A stretch of DNA of 55,104 nt from Halalkalibacter oceani (GCF_023715605.1 NZ_JAMBOL010000019.1:1-55104), one strand, 5' to 3'; counted from the first letter of the stretch, positions 35,537 to 45,288 are shown. The notes: generated by a model not told the origin, from the letters alone. Translations and numbers: made by a program.

Positions 35537-35962
35537 TTAGTCTTCAATCACGATACCCATGCTGCGAGCAGTACCTTCCACCATACGCATAGCAGATTCA
35601 ACATTCGCTGCGTTTAGATCAGGCATCTTCGTTTCAGCAATCTCGCGCACCTTATCACGCTTTACTGTCGCAACTTTATTGCGGTTCGGTTCACCAGAAC
35701 CTGACTCGATTCCAGCAGCCTTCTTAAGAAGAACAGCAGCCGGCGGAGTTTTCGTGATGAATGTAAACGAACGGTCTTCAAATACCGTAATTTCTACCGG
35801 GATGATAAGACCCGCTTGGTCTGAAGTACGAGCGTTAAATTCCTTACAGAAACCCATGATATTCACACCTGCTTGACCTAATGCAGGACCTACCGGTGGC
35901 GCCGGGTTTGCTTTCCCAGCAGGAATTTGCAACTTAACCATTTTAATTACCTTTTTAGCCAC
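35537..35962 (-). CDS. rplK: 50S ribosomal protein L11
   Basis: L11 (uL11) binds the GTPase-associated centre of 23S rRNA and is needed for RelA-type stringent response. The product has 141 residues, starting at GTG 35962 ([15 protein letters not shown]) with GGAGG 8 bp upstream; the upstream ATG frame is rejected. The proline-rich [17 protein letters not shown] is wild-type. It is preceded by a promoter and a terminator-like hairpin. Confidence 0.97.
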   Translation of the reverse strand: MAKKVIKMVKLQIPAGKANPAPPVGPALGQAGVNIMGFCKEFNARTSDQAGLIIPVEITVFEDRSFTFITKTPPAAVLLKKAAGIESGSGEPNRNKVATVKRDKVREIAETKMPDLNAANVESAMRMVEGTARSMGIVIED

Positions 35963-36019
35963 GTGACACACCTCCTTAGTCCGTGATGTGGTTATCGGAC
36001 GTTCGTCGCCCTCCCACTC

Positions 36020-36045
36020 AAAAAACGGATGCACTCATGCACCCG
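36020..36045 (-). terminator. Intrinsic terminator in the nusG-rplK gap, possible attenuator
   Basis: An 8-bp stem CGGGTGCA / TGCATCCG (one G-U pair) with loop TGAG is followed on the minus strand by six T. It lies downstream of the promoter at 36081-36109, so transcripts from that promoter must pass it to reach rplK. Confidence 0.82.
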
Positions 36046-36080
36046 ATGGCTCATGTAATGAAACCATATCAAACATGAAG

Positions 36081-36109
36081 ATTTTATCACCTTCGCTGTC
36101 AGATATCAA
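36081..36109 (-). promoter_or_regulatory. SigA promoter of rplK-rplA
   Basis: A -35 TTGATA (36104-36109) and a -10 TAAAAT (36081-36086) with a 17-bp spacer begin 9 bp after the nusG stop. Confidence 0.82.
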
Positions 36110-36118
36110 GTTATTTCG

Positions 36119-36652
36119 CTAAATCTTTTCAACTTGGTTAAAATCAAGCTCCACTGGAGTCTCACGGCCAAACATGTTGACGTGCACTTTCAGCTTCTGC
36201 TTGTCCATTTGAATTTCCTCAATTGAGCCGACAAAATTAGCGAACGGCCCTTCCTTCACTTTGACCGATTCTTTCAGCTCAAAGTCAACATCAGCTTTTG
36301 GCTGTTCAACGCCCATCTGCTTCAGAATCGCTTCCACTTCCTCTTCCAGCAGTGGTGTCGGTTTGGAACCGGCGCCGGCAGAACCGACAAATCCAGTTAC
36401 CCCCGGCGTGTTCCGAACCACATACCAAGAGTCATCCGTCATCACCATTTCGACAATGACATACCCTGGAAAAACTTTCTTTGAAACCGTTTTTGATTTC
36501 CCGTTCTTCACTTCCGTCTCTTCTTCCACCGGGACGAGGACACGGAAGATCTTATCGGTCATTTCCATTGATTCCAGACGCTTTTCCAAGTTTGTCTTCA
36601 CCTTATTTTCATAGCCTGAATACGTGTGAACCACATACCAATTTTTTTCCAT
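36119..36652 (-). CDS. nusG: Transcription elongation/termination factor NusG
   Basis: NusG binds RNA polymerase through its N-terminal NGN domain (about 1-110), affecting pausing and termination, and links to S10 or Rho through its C-terminal KOW domain (about 125-177, GPFANFVGSIEEIQ). The 177-residue product begins MEKNWYVVHTYSGYENKV. The only good ribosome binding site (36677-36684) lies 25 nt from the ATG, with a hairpin between them. Confidence 0.98.
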   Translation of the reverse strand: MEKNWYVVHTYSGYENKVKTNLEKRLESMEMTDKIFRVLVPVEEETEVKNGKSKTVSKKVFPGYVIVEMVMTDDSWYVVRNTPGVTGFVGSAGAGSKPTPLLEEEVEAILKQMGVEQPKADVDFELKESVKVKEGPFANFVGSIEEIQMDKQKLKVHVNMFGRETPVELDFNQVEKI

Positions 36653-36659
36653 GTTATCT

Positions 36660-36684
36660 AGGACGGTGTTGTCCTTCCCTCCTC
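36660..36684 (-). promoter_or_regulatory. nusG ribosome binding site with bridging hairpin
   Basis: GAGGAGGG (36677-36684) is followed by a stem AGGAC / GTCCT (36671-36675 / 36660-36664) with a 6-nt loop, then 7 nt and the ATG at 36652. Linear spacing from GGAGG is 25 nt. If the hairpin forms, the effective spacing is 9 nt. No other ribosome binding site lies nearer. Confidence 0.65.
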
Positions 36685-36690
36685 TGTGCT

Positions 36691-36716
36691 ATAAGAAAAC
36701 CGCAAAGCGGCTTTTC
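36691..36716 (-). terminator. Terminator-like hairpin between secE and nusG
   Basis: The arms GAAAAGCCGC / GCGGTTTTC with one bulged base and a TTT loop are followed by TTATAG. The weak U-tract suggests a pause or partial terminator. Confidence 0.45.
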
Positions 36717-36747
36717 AAAGTTACTCAACCAAGCTTACGCTTAGACA

Positions 36748-36942
36748 TTATCCGAGCAGGACACGAACAAGTTCAGAAATCCCATAATCAACAATTGCGA
36801 AGAAAACCGAAATAAACGCTACCGTACCGATAACAACCAAAGTATAACGAGTCAGTTCCTTGCGCGTAGGCCAAGACACTCGTTTCATTTCCTGAACGAC
36901 ATCACGAAAAAACTTTCCAATACCTTTCACTCCGCCAGCCAC
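36748..36942 (-). CDS. secE: Preprotein translocase subunit SecE
   Basis: SecE clamps the SecY channel. The product has 64 residues from GTG 36942, with GGAGG 9 bp upstream: an amphipathic N-terminal helix with the conserved EMKRVSWPTRKELTRYT, followed by a single membrane segment (about 38-60). The upstream ATG frame to 36981 lacks a ribosome binding site. The rpmG-secE-nusG order is typical. Confidence 0.95.
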   Translation of the reverse strand: MAGGVKGIGKFFRDVVQEMKRVSWPTRKELTRYTLVVIGTVAFISVFFAIVDYGISELVRVLLG

Positions 36943-37059
36943 GGCTTGACACCTCCAGCACCAATCAATATAGACAAACAAGCTCTTATCTATTCGAAAT
37001 CAGCATTTGTTTTTTAGTTTTTGACAAAAAGCAGCTTCACACGCAACATGTCCAAGGTT

Positions 37060-37096
37060 TAAAACCGTTCAATGAGAAAGCAGCTCATTGAACGGT
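37060..37096 (-). terminator. Terminator after rpmG
   Basis: A perfect 13-bp stem ACCGTTCAATGAG and its complement (37064-37076 / 37084-37096) with a 7-nt loop is followed by TTTTAAA. It is strong as a hairpin but has a short U-tract. No clear promoter for secE is visible in the 120 bp downstream. Confidence 0.75.
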
Positions 37097-37158
37097 CCGA
37101 TCATTTTCCGAAAGACCATTACCGGTTATATGCTTGCGAACCGGACATTCCCGCCCGA

Positions 37159-37308
37159 TCACTTTGTTTCACGATGAAGGGTGTGTTCTTGACAGCTCTT
37201 GCAGAACTTTTTCACTTCGATACGGGCGGGGTTGGATTGCTTATTCTTTTCGGTTGAATAATTACGTGAATGACAAATCTCACAAGCCAGTACCACCTTA
37301 CTCCGCAT
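37159..37308 (-). CDS. rpmG: 50S ribosomal protein L33 (zinc form)
   Basis: A 49-residue bL33 with Cys9, Cys12, Cys36 and Cys39, the C+ type that binds zinc. The start at ATG 37308 has GGAGG 6 bp upstream; an adjacent ATG at 37311 is possible. The longer frame is rejected. It lies between the sigH terminator and secE. Confidence 0.95.
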   Translation of the reverse strand: MRSKVVLACEICHSRNYSTEKNKQSNPARIEVKKFCKSCQEHTLHRETK

Positions 37309-37395
37309 CATACACCTCCAACGATTCATCAAATACACACACTCTTTCACTCTATCACAGGGGAAGAAGGGTGTCAATTGTCCCAAAATCAGCAA

Positions 37396-37439
37396 ACAGG
37401 AAAAAGCGGCATCTATCATCATCTTTAGACGCCGCTTTT
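37396..37439 (-). terminator. Intrinsic terminator of sigH
   Basis: The arms AAAAGCGGC / GCCGCTTTT (37431-37439 / 37402-37410), extended by an inner TCTA/TAGA helix, are followed by TTTCC. It lies directly after the sigH stop. Confidence 0.8.
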
Positions 37440-37440
37440 G

Positions 37441-38097
37441 TTACGTTAAGGAAACCCCTTTAAGCTCTACATAACGCTCGAGTTTCCGCTTTACCCGCTG
37501 CAAGGCATTATCAATCGATTTGACGTGGCGATTCAAGTCCACCGAAATCTCCTGATACGACCGGCCATCGAGGTATAAGGTGAGTACTTGTCGCTCCAGA
37601 TCGCTAAGAAGTTCACCCATTTTCAATTCAATATCTTCAAATTCTTCCTGATTGATCAACAGCTCTTCTGGATTGGTGACGCGTGTTCCGCAAATGACAT
37701 CTAGCAGGGTCCGATCCGACTCTTCATCATACAATGGCTTGTCCAATGAGACATATGAGTTTAACGGAATATGCTTCTGTCGCGTCGCCGTCTTAATGGC
37801 CGTAATGATTTGCCGCGTAATACACAATTCAGCAAATGCTTTAAAAGAAGACAGTTTATCCCCGTTAAAATCACGGACAGCTTTATACAGGCCGATCATT
37901 CCTTCTTGAACAATATCTTCATGGTCAGCCCCTATTAAAAAATAAGACCTAGCTTTGGCACGAACGAAATTCTTGTATTTGTTAATTAAAAATTCAAGCG
38001 CGGCGCTGTCCCCATTTCTTACAAACATGACCAAATCGTCGTCATTCACTTTGTCATAACTCGGCTTAAATACGGTTTCTTGAAGGTCTATGCTCAC
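37441..38097 (-). CDS. sigH: RNA polymerase sigma-H factor
   Basis: Sigma-H (Spo0H) directs early sporulation and post-exponential genes. The 218-residue product matches the B. subtilis length, starting at GTG 38097 with GGAGG 7 bp upstream. Region 2 (SYFLIGADHEDIVQEGMIGLYKAV) and region 4 (LDGRSYQEISVDLNRHVKSID) are intact. It has its own SigA promoter overlapping the end of rae1. Its presence suggests, but does not prove, a spore former. Confidence 0.97.
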   Translation of the reverse strand: MSIDLQETVFKPSYDKVNDDDLVMFVRNGDSAALEFLINKYKNFVRAKARSYFLIGADHEDIVQEGMIGLYKAVRDFNGDKLSSFKAFAELCITRQIITAIKTATRQKHIPLNSYVSLDKPLYDEESDRTLLDVICGTRVTNPEELLINQEEFEDIELKMGELLSDLERQVLTLYLDGRSYQEISVDLNRHVKSIDNALQRVKRKLERYVELKGVSLT

Positions 38098-38139
38098 GAC
38101 AATCCCTCCGACCTTTGCTGTTGTCTCCATTATACGAAC

Positions 38140-38169
38140 ATTATATAGCACAGTTTTCCAGCAGGTCAA
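38140..38169 (-). promoter_or_regulatory. SigA promoter of sigH
   Basis: A -35 TTGACC (38164-38169) and a consensus -10 TATAAT (38140-38145) with an 18-bp spacer lie just after the rae1 stop, 43 bp before the sigH start codon. Confidence 0.85.
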
Positions 38170-38176
38170 CCACACA

Positions 38177-38686
38177 TCAGCGCTCTCGACGCCATCTTTC
38201 AAAAATTTCAGCCATTTCATCCGAAAGCGGAATTTTTGTCGAACGCTGCTTTTTTCGCGTTTTTTCGACTTCCTTGTCAATCCCTTTTTCAATGACTTCC
38301 ATCTCAATCAGCAGCTCTCTCGCCGACTTCCGCAAAGCCCCGCTTCCAAATGTCAACGACTGCTCCATGAAGTCTGAGGTGGCGACATGAATTCGTGTAT
38401 CAATTCTTTTCAAGTCATGGACGAGCTTTTCGATCCGTTCATCTGCCGTTTCATTTTTCCTTGTGTAGATCACATCAATACGGTGATGATATTCCTTTTT
38501 CCCGCTCCCTTGCACCATGTGCGCATCAAACACGACTTTCACCTGGTGGCCGGTGTAAGCCTGATATTCAGCCAGCATTTCCACAAGGCGGTCCCGCGCC
38601 AGACCGAGATCCTTATCCTTCAAAGCGCGCAGCTCCGGCCATGCCCCGATCATGTTGTAGCCGTCCACGAGCAGAATGTCTTTCAT
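38177..38686 (-). CDS. rae1: Ribosome-associated A-site endonuclease Rae1 (YacP, NYN domain)
   Basis: Rae1 is a NYN/PIN-like endoribonuclease that cleaves mRNA in the ribosomal A site in B. subtilis. The 169-residue product begins MKDILLVDGYNMIGAWPEL with the catalytic aspartate DGYN and has VVFDAH and the C-terminal basic region. The ATG at 38686 follows the rlmB stop by one base, suggesting re-initiation; the upstream ATG at 38728 lies inside rlmB. Confidence 0.94.
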   Translation of the reverse strand: MKDILLVDGYNMIGAWPELRALKDKDLGLARDRLVEMLAEYQAYTGHQVKVVFDAHMVQGSGKKEYHHRIDVIYTRKNETADERIEKLVHDLKRIDTRIHVATSDFMEQSLTFGSGALRKSARELLIEMEVIEKGIDKEVEKTRKKQRSTKIPLSDEMAEIFERWRRER

Positions 38687-38687
38687 G

Positions 38688-39437
38688 CTAGGATCGACCC
38701 ACTTGGTTGCGTCTCCGGTACACTTCATACATCAGCAGGCTTGCTGCCACAGAAGCATTTAAAGATGTTACATGACCGACCATTGGAATCCTGATCAAAA
38801 AATCACATTTTTCCTTGATCAGCCGGCTGATGCCTTTGCCCTCACTTCCAATCACAAGTCCAATCGGCATATCGAAAGCCGCCTGGCGATAATCTTCGGT
38901 TCCCTTGGCATCCGTGCCTGCAAACCATAACCCCCGCTTCTTTAACTCCTCCATCGTCCGCGCCAAATTCGTTACGCGCGCAACCGGCACATATTCAATT
39001 GCTCCTGTTGAAGCTTTGGCGACAACCTGCGTCAACCCCACAGCCCGCCGCTTCGGGATGATTACCCCATGAGCCCCGGCTGCATCCGCCGTCCGGAGAA
39101 TCGACCCTAAATTGTGAGGGTCCTCGACTTCATCCAATAAGAGAAAAAACGGCTCTTCTCCTTTCTTCTCCGCCGCGGCAAACAAGTCATCAATTTCGGC
39201 GTATTCATAGGCGGCAACCGAGGCGACAACGCCCTGGTGATTGTCGCTGTCCACAAGCTGCTGCAGCTTTTTCTTTGGCGCATGCTGCACGAGGACGCCG
39301 CGCTCCTTAGCGAGCTGCAGCACCTTTGTCATCTGCCCCTTCTGCGAACCTTCCGCCAGCCAAATTTTATTAATCGCATGGCCCGACTTGAGTGCCTCAA
39401 TCACGGGGTTTTTTCCAATGATAAATTCTTGCGTCAT
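38688..39437 (-). CDS. rlmB: 23S rRNA (guanosine(2251)-2'-O)-methyltransferase RlmB
   Basis: A SPOUT/TrmH-family methyltransferase of 249 residues with an L30e-like N-terminal RNA-binding domain ([20 protein letters not shown]) and knot motifs [33 protein letters not shown] and [19 protein letters not shown]. In B. subtilis the homologue (YacO) lies in the same place. It overlaps mrnC by 4 bp. Confidence 0.95.
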   Translation of the reverse strand: MTQEFIIGKNPVIEALKSGHAINKIWLAEGSQKGQMTKVLQLAKERGVLVQHAPKKKLQQLVDSDNHQGVVASVAAYEYAEIDDLFAAAEKKGEEPFFLLLDEVEDPHNLGSILRTADAAGAHGVIIPKRRAVGLTQVVAKASTGAIEYVPVARVTNLARTMEELKKRGLWFAGTDAKGTEDYRQAAFDMPIGLVIGSEGKGISRLIKEKCDFLIRIPMVGHVTSLNASVAASLLMYEVYRRRNQVGRS

Positions 39438-39871
39438 CGAGGTGCTCCTTTCTCATCTTCTGATTCTTGTTCAATGATCGCCACTGCTTTTTTCACCAGT
39501 TCATCAAGCCGGCTCTGTCTGTCACATACATATAAATAGCCGAGCAGCGCCTCAAACCCGGTGGAATAGCGATACGTGTTCAGGTCGGTATTCTTTGGAA
39601 TCGAGCCTGACTTTGCATTGCGGCCCCGCTTAAAGACCGCTTCTTCCTCTTCCGAGAATTCCTCCTGCTCAAGCAGGCGGCGCACGACCACGGCCTGCGC
39701 CTTCGCCGAGACAAAGCGCGTCGCCTCCAGGTGAAGACGCTGCGGGCGCACGGTCCCTTTCGCGATTAAATAATAGCGGATATACATATCAAGAACCGCA
39801 TCCCCCATATAGGCGAGAGCCAGGGCGTTCAGTTGCTTAAAATCGGTTGCTGTTTCAATTAATTTCATCAT
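39434..39871 (-). CDS. mrnC: Mini-ribonuclease III
   Basis: Mini-III is an RNase III catalytic domain without the dsRNA-binding domain; it matures the ends of 23S rRNA. The 145-residue product has [20 protein letters not shown] with the catalytic acidic residues. Its ATG overlaps the cysS stop by one base (TAATG), and its end overlaps rlmB by 4 bp, so the set is translationally coupled. Confidence 0.95.
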   Translation of the reverse strand: MMKLIETATDFKQLNALALAYMGDAVLDMYIRYYLIAKGTVRPQRLHLEATRFVSAKAQAVVVRRLLEQEEFSEEEEAVFKRGRNAKSGSIPKNTDLNTYRYSTGFEALLGYLYVCDRQSRLDELVKKAVAIIEQESEDEKGAPR

Positions 39872-41268
39872 TACCCCCGCTTCCAGCGCACACCTTGAGC
39901 GGTATCTTCCAATACAATGCCCTGCTCCTTCAGCTGATCGCGGATTTGATCGGCCAAGGCGAAATTCCGTTGCTTGCGCGCCTCATTGCGTTGCTCGATC
40001 AAGGCTTCAATCTCGTCATCAAGCAATTCCGTATCGGTATGCAAGGTGAGTCCGAGCACATCGGCAAACTCCTGGAACTGATCAAGGAAGGCCGTCAGTA
40101 CCTTGATTGATGTTTTATCCTCACGGAGATAGCGGTTGGCTTCTTTTGCTAAATCAAACAACACGGTAATTCCGTTTGCGCTGTTAAAATCATCGTCCAT
40201 CTCCATAATAAAGCGCTCCTTTAATGCCTCAATCCGTTCAAGCCAATCGCCTATTTCTCCGAAATCAGCCGACTCCTCGCGGCGGTGCTCCAGGCTGGTC
40301 ACGGCAGTTTTCAACCGCTCAAGACCGCTCTTGGCCCCTTCGAGCAGCTCGTCACTGAAGTTGATCGGACTACGGTAATGAGCGGTCAGCATGAAAAAGC
40401 GGACAACCTCTGCAGAATGCTGTCGAATTATTTCATTAGCCAAGACAAAATTTCCGAGCGATTTCGACATTTTTTCGTTGTTAATATTAATAAAACCGTT
40501 ATGCATCCAATAATGAGCCATCGGCTTTCCAGTCAACGCCTCCGATTGAGCAATTTCATTTTCGTGATGAGGAAAAGCGAGATCCTGACCGCCGGCATGA
40601 ATGTCGATCGTATCTCCCAAATATTTTTTGACCATGGCGGAGCATTCAATATGCCAGCCCGGACGTCCGTCGCCCCACGGGCTCTCCCAGGAAATTTCGC
40701 CTTCCTTTGCCGCCTTCCAGAGGACAAAATCAAGCGGATCCTCTTTGCGCTCATCAACTTCAATTCGCGCTCCCGAGCGTAAATCCTCAATCGATTGCGA
40801 GGAAAGCTTGCCGTACCCGTCAAACTTTCTCGTCCGGAAGTATACGTCGCCCCCCGCTTCGTACGCGTAGCCTTTTTCAATTAATGTCGCGATAAACGTA
40901 ATGATCTCCGGGATTGTCTCCGTGACGCGCGGATGGAGATCCGCTTTCCGGACGCCAAGCGCACAGGTGTCCTGATGATAGGCCTCGATAAAGCGGTTGG
41001 CGACCGCAAAAACATCTTCACCAAGCTCATGGGCGGCGCGAATAATTTTATCATCAACATCGGTGAAATTAGAGATAAAGGTTACCTCATAGCCGCGGTA
41101 TTCCAAATAACGGCGCACCATATCGTAAACGATCGGCGGACGCGCATTGCCGATGTGGATGTAATTGTAGACGGTTGGTCCGCATACATACATTTTTACC
41201 TTTCCCTCTTCAAGCGGCACGAACGGTTCTTTTTTCTTTGTTAAACTATTATAAATATGGATGGCCAT
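39871..41268 (-). CDS. cysS: Cysteinyl-tRNA synthetase
   Basis: A class I synthetase of 465 residues with the HIGN motif (about 38-41), KMSKS (266-270) and zinc ligands near Cys29, Cys209, His234 and Glu238. The ATG at 41268 is chosen because the GGAG at 12 nt is too close to the alternative ATG at 41277 (3 nt). It is downstream of cysE and the Cys T-box, which should couple it to charged tRNA-Cys levels. Confidence 0.97.
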   Translation of the reverse strand: MAIHIYNSLTKKKEPFVPLEEGKVKMYVCGPTVYNYIHIGNARPPIVYDMVRRYLEYRGYEVTFISNFTDVDDKIIRAAHELGEDVFAVANRFIEAYHQDTCALGVRKADLHPRVTETIPEIITFIATLIEKGYAYEAGGDVYFRTRKFDGYGKLSSQSIEDLRSGARIEVDERKEDPLDFVLWKAAKEGEISWESPWGDGRPGWHIECSAMVKKYLGDTIDIHAGGQDLAFPHHENEIAQSEALTGKPMAHYWMHNGFININNEKMSKSLGNFVLANEIIRQHSAEVVRFFMLTAHYRSPINFSDELLEGAKSGLERLKTAVTSLEHRREESADFGEIGDWLERIEALKERFIMEMDDDFNSANGITVLFDLAKEANRYLREDKTSIKVLTAFLDQFQEFADVLGLTLHTDTELLDDEIEALIEQRNEARKQRNFALADQIRDQLKEQGIVLEDTAQGVRWKRG

Positions 41269-41306
41269 CCTGCTCATCTACTCCTTCTTACTGTAATTTC
41301 TATACA

Positions 41307-41978
41307 TTATGCGAAAGGCTTTTCCTTTGATGAAGTGTTCAGCAATTCTCTTTCCGAGCGCAATGCTTTAATTTCTTCCTCAAGCTCTTTTAATTTATCA
41401 GCAATCGGGTCAGGAAGATTATGATGGTCAAGCGTCTGTTCAACCCGCTGTCCGTCTTGAATAACAATTTTGCCTGGAATGCCGACTACCGTGGAATTAG
41501 GAGGAACCTCTTTTAAGACGACCGAGCCGGCTCCGATACGAGCATTCTCTCCAATTGTAAACGATCCTAGTACTTTGGCGCCTGAAGCAATTAAGACATT
41601 ATCCTTTACCGTAGGATGGCGCTTGCCTTTTTCTTTTCCCGTCCCGCCAAGAGTCACACCTTGATAGATCGTCACATTGTCGCCAATTTCACACGTCTCC
41701 CCGATGACAACTCCCATGCCGTGATCGATAAACAGCCGCTGGCCGATGACAGCTCCGGGATGAATCTCGATACCTGTAAAAAAACGGCTCACTTGCGAAA
41801 TGACCCGGGCGATAAAATACATCCGGCACCGTTTCCACAACCAATGCGCAAGCCGGTGCGCCCATAAGGCATGCACACCGGAATAGGTGAAAATCACCTC
41901 CAGTCGATTTCTTGCCGCCGGGTCTTGATCAAGCACGACATCAATATCATTCATCAATGTGCGGAAAACCTTTTTCAC
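41307..41978 (-). CDS. cysE: Serine O-acetyltransferase
   Basis: It acetylates serine, the first step of cysteine synthesis. The product has 223 residues with an N-terminal helical domain and left-handed beta-helix hexapeptide repeats ([32 protein letters not shown]-like). I start at GTG 41978, preceded by GGGGGAAGGAG; an ATG-type frame to 42020 is less likely. It is controlled by the T-box upstream. Confidence 0.95.
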   Translation of the reverse strand: MKKVFRTLMNDIDVVLDQDPAARNRLEVIFTYSGVHALWAHRLAHWLWKRCRMYFIARVISQVSRFFTGIEIHPGAVIGQRLFIDHGMGVVIGETCEIGDNVTIYQGVTLGGTGKEKGKRHPTVKDNVLIASGAKVLGSFTIGENARIGAGSVVLKEVPPNSTVVGIPGKIVIQDGQRVEQTLDHHNLPDPIADKLKELEEEIKALRSERELLNTSSKEKPFA

Positions 41979-42093
41979 GATCTCCTTCCCCCTTTTACAA
42001 TAGCTACTCTCTACTAACAAGCCTCTCCCCGTCCGTCTGATCCTCAGCTGACCTCTCTCCTAAAAAAGCTGTATTACGAGAGAGCCCTTATAC

Positions 42094-42335
42094 AAAAAAG
42101 CCTCTGTGCATTTTCATGCACAGAGGCGCAGCGCGCGGTTCCACTCTGTTATCGCAAGGCATACCTGCCCCGCGCTCTTTGTAGCGGATAACGACGCCAC
42201 TCGCTTTTTCCTACTCTCGCATAATTTCAGAAAAAGGCTCAAGGGTGCATCTTCAAAGAAGCGGGTTTCAATCACTTTCAGCCAGGGTGATTGTCTCTGG
42301 ATAACCACTGCCTCTTCTACTTTTCCCTCTCAACA
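42094..42335 (-). promoter_or_regulatory. T-box riboswitch, cysteine-specific, upstream of cysE-cysS
   Basis: The minus strand shows the T-box element GAGTGGAACCGCG (42134-42146) and a terminator GCCTCTGTGCAT / ATGCACAGAGGC (42100-42127, 4-nt loop) with six T. A Stem I segment has GGCTGAAAG and GAAGATGCACCC, in which the specifier codon TGC (42247-42249) reads cysteine. Uncharged tRNA-Cys would stabilise the antiterminator and switch on cysE-cysS. It fills the gap between gltX and cysE; no separate promoter is obvious, so transcription may come from gltX. Confidence 0.93.
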
Positions 42336-42342
42336 CGTTGAT

Positions 42343-43803
42343 TTATTGATTTAGCAAACGTCTCAGTCTCGCACTTACGACCGCTTTCCCTAATACTTCA
42401 ATCGAATCCGGCAGCTCCGGACCATGCGTCTGGCCGGTAACAGCCACGCGAATCGGCATAAACAGCTTCTTCCCTTTATGACCGGTAGCCTTCTGTGTCG
42501 CTTTAATCGCCGCTTTGATGTTCGCCGCGACAAAGTCGTCAAGCTGATCCAGTTCCCCGGCCAGATGTTCCAGCACCTCAGGAACCTGCTCTTCAGCCAA
42601 AATTTCTTTTGCTTCCTCATTATACTCAATTTCCGGCTTAAAGAACAACTCTGTTAAATCAACAATTTCAGCGCCGTACTGCAACTGCTCCTGATAAAGG
42701 CCGATTAAGCGCTTGATCCACTCATATCGTTCTTCATTTAGATCCTCAGGAACTCTGCCTGCTTTCTTCAAATGAGGCAACGCTAAGGCAACGACGGTAT
42801 CAAGATCAGCCTTTTTCATATACTGGTTGTTCATCCAGGCAAGCTTATCCGTATCAAATACAGCCGGCGCTTTCGAAACACGCTCCAAGCTAAACTGGGC
42901 ACTAAGCTCTTCGATCGAGAAAATTTCCTCTTCTCCGACCGGTGACCAACCGAGCAATGCGAGGAAGTTCACGAGCGCTTCCGGCAAATAGCCGAGCTCC
43001 TTATACTGCTCAACAAACTGAATGATCGACTCATCGCGCTTGCTCATCTTCTGACGATCTGGATTTAAAATGAGCGACGCATGGGCAAACTGCGGCGGCT
43101 CCCAGCCGAATGCCTGATACAGCATCACTTGACGGGGCGTATTTGACAGATGCTCCTCACCGCGAATGACATGTGAAATCCTCATCAAATGATCGTCCAC
43201 CACGACGGCGAAATTATACATCGGAATACCGTCCTTGCGGGCAATGACAAAATCGCCAATTCCATCTGATTCAAATGATACTTCACCGCGCACAGCATCA
43301 TTGATCCGGATGACCTGCCCTTCCGGTACACGGAAGCGAACAACGGGCTTTAGCCCCTTCGCTTCATAAGCAGCACGCTCGGCCTCCGTAAGGTCGCGGT
43401 CGCGGCCGCTGTATTTCGGCATTTCTCCACGGGCCTTCTGCGCCTCGCGCTCCGCTTCAAGCTCTTCCTCCGTCATATAGCAATAATATGCTTTTCCCTC
43501 TTCAAGCAATTGCTGAATGTATCTCTCGTAAATATCCATGCGCTCCATACAGCTGTACGGACCGTACTCTCCCCCGACATCAATGCTTTCATCCCATTCA
43601 AGCCCAAGCCACTTCAAGCTGTCGAGCAGCTTTTCCTTGGCACTCTCCACATTACGCGCCTGATCGGTATCTTCAATTCGCAAAATGAAGGCCCCGCCCT
43701 CCCGTTTAGCGAGCAAATAATTAAAAAGCGCTGAACGGGCTCCTCCTATATGTAAATGCCCTGTTGGACTTGGTGCAAATCTGACACGAACTTCCCTTTC
43801 CAT
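42343..43803 (-). CDS. gltX: Glutamyl-tRNA synthetase
   Basis: A class I synthetase of 486 residues with HLHIG (16-20) and KMSKR (252-256). In Bacillus it also mischarges tRNA-Gln, later corrected by the GatCAB amidotransferase. The ATG at 43803 has GGAAGGTG upstream; the GTG at 43812 overlaps that site. It has its own SigA promoter overlapping the end of ispF. Confidence 0.97.
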   Translation of the reverse strand: MEREVRVRFAPSPTGHLHIGGARSALFNYLLAKREGGAFILRIEDTDQARNVESAKEKLLDSLKWLGLEWDESIDVGGEYGPYSCMERMDIYERYIQQLLEEGKAYYCYMTEEELEAEREAQKARGEMPKYSGRDRDLTEAERAAYEAKGLKPVVRFRVPEGQVIRINDAVRGEVSFESDGIGDFVIARKDGIPMYNFAVVVDDHLMRISHVIRGEEHLSNTPRQVMLYQAFGWEPPQFAHASLILNPDRQKMSKRDESIIQFVEQYKELGYLPEALVNFLALLGWSPVGEEEIFSIEELSAQFSLERVSKAPAVFDTDKLAWMNNQYMKKADLDTVVALALPHLKKAGRVPEDLNEERYEWIKRLIGLYQEQLQYGAEIVDLTELFFKPEIEYNEEAKEILAEEQVPEVLEHLAGELDQLDDFVAANIKAAIKATQKATGHKGKKLFMPIRVAVTGQTHGPELPDSIEVLGKAVVSARLRRLLNQ

Positions 43804-43848
43804 TGGTAACACCTTCCGTTTCTAGCATATTTGCATGCTCGTTTTTTT

Positions 43849-43877
43849 ATTTTAGCATCATCGTCATAGCCGTTCAA
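43849..43877 (-). promoter_or_regulatory. SigA promoter of gltX
   Basis: A -35 TTGAAC (43872-43877) and a -10 TAAAAT (43849-43854) with a 17-bp spacer and a TGC extended -10. It overlaps the last codons of ispF. Confidence 0.85.
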
Positions 43878-44362
43878 TTCTCTCCGTGCCGCTCGAGCAA
43901 AATTACCGCCTGGGCAGCAATTCCCTCACCTCTGCCGGTAAAGCCTAGCTTTTCCGTCGTCGTCGCCTTGACATTAATCTGGCTGATCTCCGCCTCCAGC
44001 AAACCGGCGATCCGCTCCCGCATCACTCCGATATGAGGCGCCATTTTTGGTCTTTCGGCAATAATCGTACAGTCAAGGTTACCCAGTGTAAAACCGCGCT
44101 CCTTGACAAGAACCCAGACGTGCTCCAGCAGTTTGGCTGAATCGGCATCCTTAAAGCGGGGATCCGTATCAGGAAAATGCTTGCCAATATCCCCTTCGCC
44201 AATCGCCCCTAAGGCGGCATCGGAGATTGTATGTAATAGCACATCAGCGTCGGAATGGCCAAGCAATCCTTTCTCGTACGGGATCGTCACGCCGCCTAAA
44301 ATGAGCGGGCGCCCCTCCACTAACCGGTGCACATCAAACCCTTGTCCAACTCTTACCGTCAT
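43874..44362 (-). CDS. ispF: 2-C-methyl-D-erythritol 2,4-cyclodiphosphate synthase
   Basis: It forms the cyclic diphosphate in the MEP isoprenoid pathway, directly using products made downstream of IspD. The 162-residue product has [19 protein letters not shown] and [16 protein letters not shown] with metal-binding Asp and His. It overlaps ispD by 4 bp. Confidence 0.97.
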   Translation of the reverse strand: MTVRVGQGFDVHRLVEGRPLILGGVTIPYEKGLLGHSDADVLLHTISDAALGAIGEGDIGKHFPDTDPRFKDADSAKLLEHVWVLVKERGFTLGNLDCTIIAERPKMAPHIGVMRERIAGLLEAEISQINVKATTTEKLGFTGRGEGIAAQAVILLERHGEN

Positions 44363-45045
44363 CTGTTTCGCTCCCTTTCCTCGCTTATCAATTGAGCTAC
44401 TGTCATATCCTCCGGCGTTGTCAGCTTGAGATTATGATAGCTCCCTTCTACAATCACGACCGTCTGGCCGAGCCATTCAATCAGACTCGCATCATCGGTA
44501 GCTGTAAACCCTGCCTGCTCGGCCTTTGCATGGGCTTCGCGTAACAGCGCTGCCTGGAAAGCCTGTGGCGTTTGCACCGCCCAAAGCTCATCGCGCTTTA
44601 ACGTTTCCACGACGCTGTCGCCTTCGACTCGTTTTATTGTATCCTTCACCCGGACGGCGGCGATAGCCGCCCCTCTCTCTCCGGCCTGCTCAACAAGTTC
44701 ATCTATCACCTTTTGTTCAACAAACGGACGGGCTCCGTCATGGACGAGAATAATCCCGTCTTCCAGCAGGCTCTGCAATCCATTGCGGACGCTATCCTGA
44801 CGTTCCTCCCCGCCGGCTGTGACCGTTACTTTTTCAAAATGACTCTTATCCATCATCGTCCTCATCAACGCCACTTCCTCTGCATTGGCCACGACAACAA
44901 TGCGACGGCAATTCGGGTCCTTTTCAAACAAGCGCACGGTATGAACGATGATTTCCTCGCCCTGCAACTTTAAAAATTGCTTGTTCTTACCGGCCTTCAT
45001 TCGTTTCCCCTGACCAGCCGCCGGGATAATTACACTGTACTTCAT
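44359..45045 (-). CDS. ispD: 2-C-methyl-D-erythritol 4-phosphate cytidylyltransferase
   Basis: It transfers CMP to methylerythritol phosphate in the MEP pathway. The 228-residue product has the nucleotide-binding [19 protein letters not shown] and [13 protein letters not shown]. The ATG at 45045 has GGAG 8 bp upstream. It overlaps ispF by 4 bp; IspD and IspF are often adjacent or fused. Confidence 0.97.
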   Translation of the reverse strand: MKYSVIIPAAGQGKRMKAGKNKQFLKLQGEEIIVHTVRLFEKDPNCRRIVVVANAEEVALMRTMMDKSHFEKVTVTAGGEERQDSVRNGLQSLLEDGIILVHDGARPFVEQKVIDELVEQAGERGAAIAAVRVKDTIKRVEGDSVVETLKRDELWAVQTPQAFQAALLREAHAKAEQAGFTATDDASLIEWLGQTVVIVEGSYHNLKLTTPEDMTVAQLISEERERNR

Positions 45046-45241
45046 GCTCTTCTCTCCTGTCATAATCGTTCTTATTTTAGCATGTTCCTCTTCCGATTAC
45101 ATATATTTTCTTAGAAGGAACGTATCAAGCAGGAAAAACGCTGCAAGTATCTCCCCCGAATCAACCGGAACATTTAGGATGCTTGCTGATCTTTCGAGAA
45201 AAGGAGAGCCGGTTTGGACATCCCTGACAAGCCAAAAGAGA

Positions 45242-45279
45242 AGCGCCTCCCTCCTCTTATAAAAAAGAAGGCAAGCGCT
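45242..45279 (-). terminator. Possible terminator after yacL
   Basis: An imperfect hairpin with AGCGC/GCGCT ends and a pyrimidine/purine helix is followed on the minus strand by TTCTCTTTT, 9 bp after the yacL stop. The remaining 195 bp to ispD hold nothing I can identify. Confidence 0.4.
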
Positions 45280-45288
45280 ACGGTGTCA

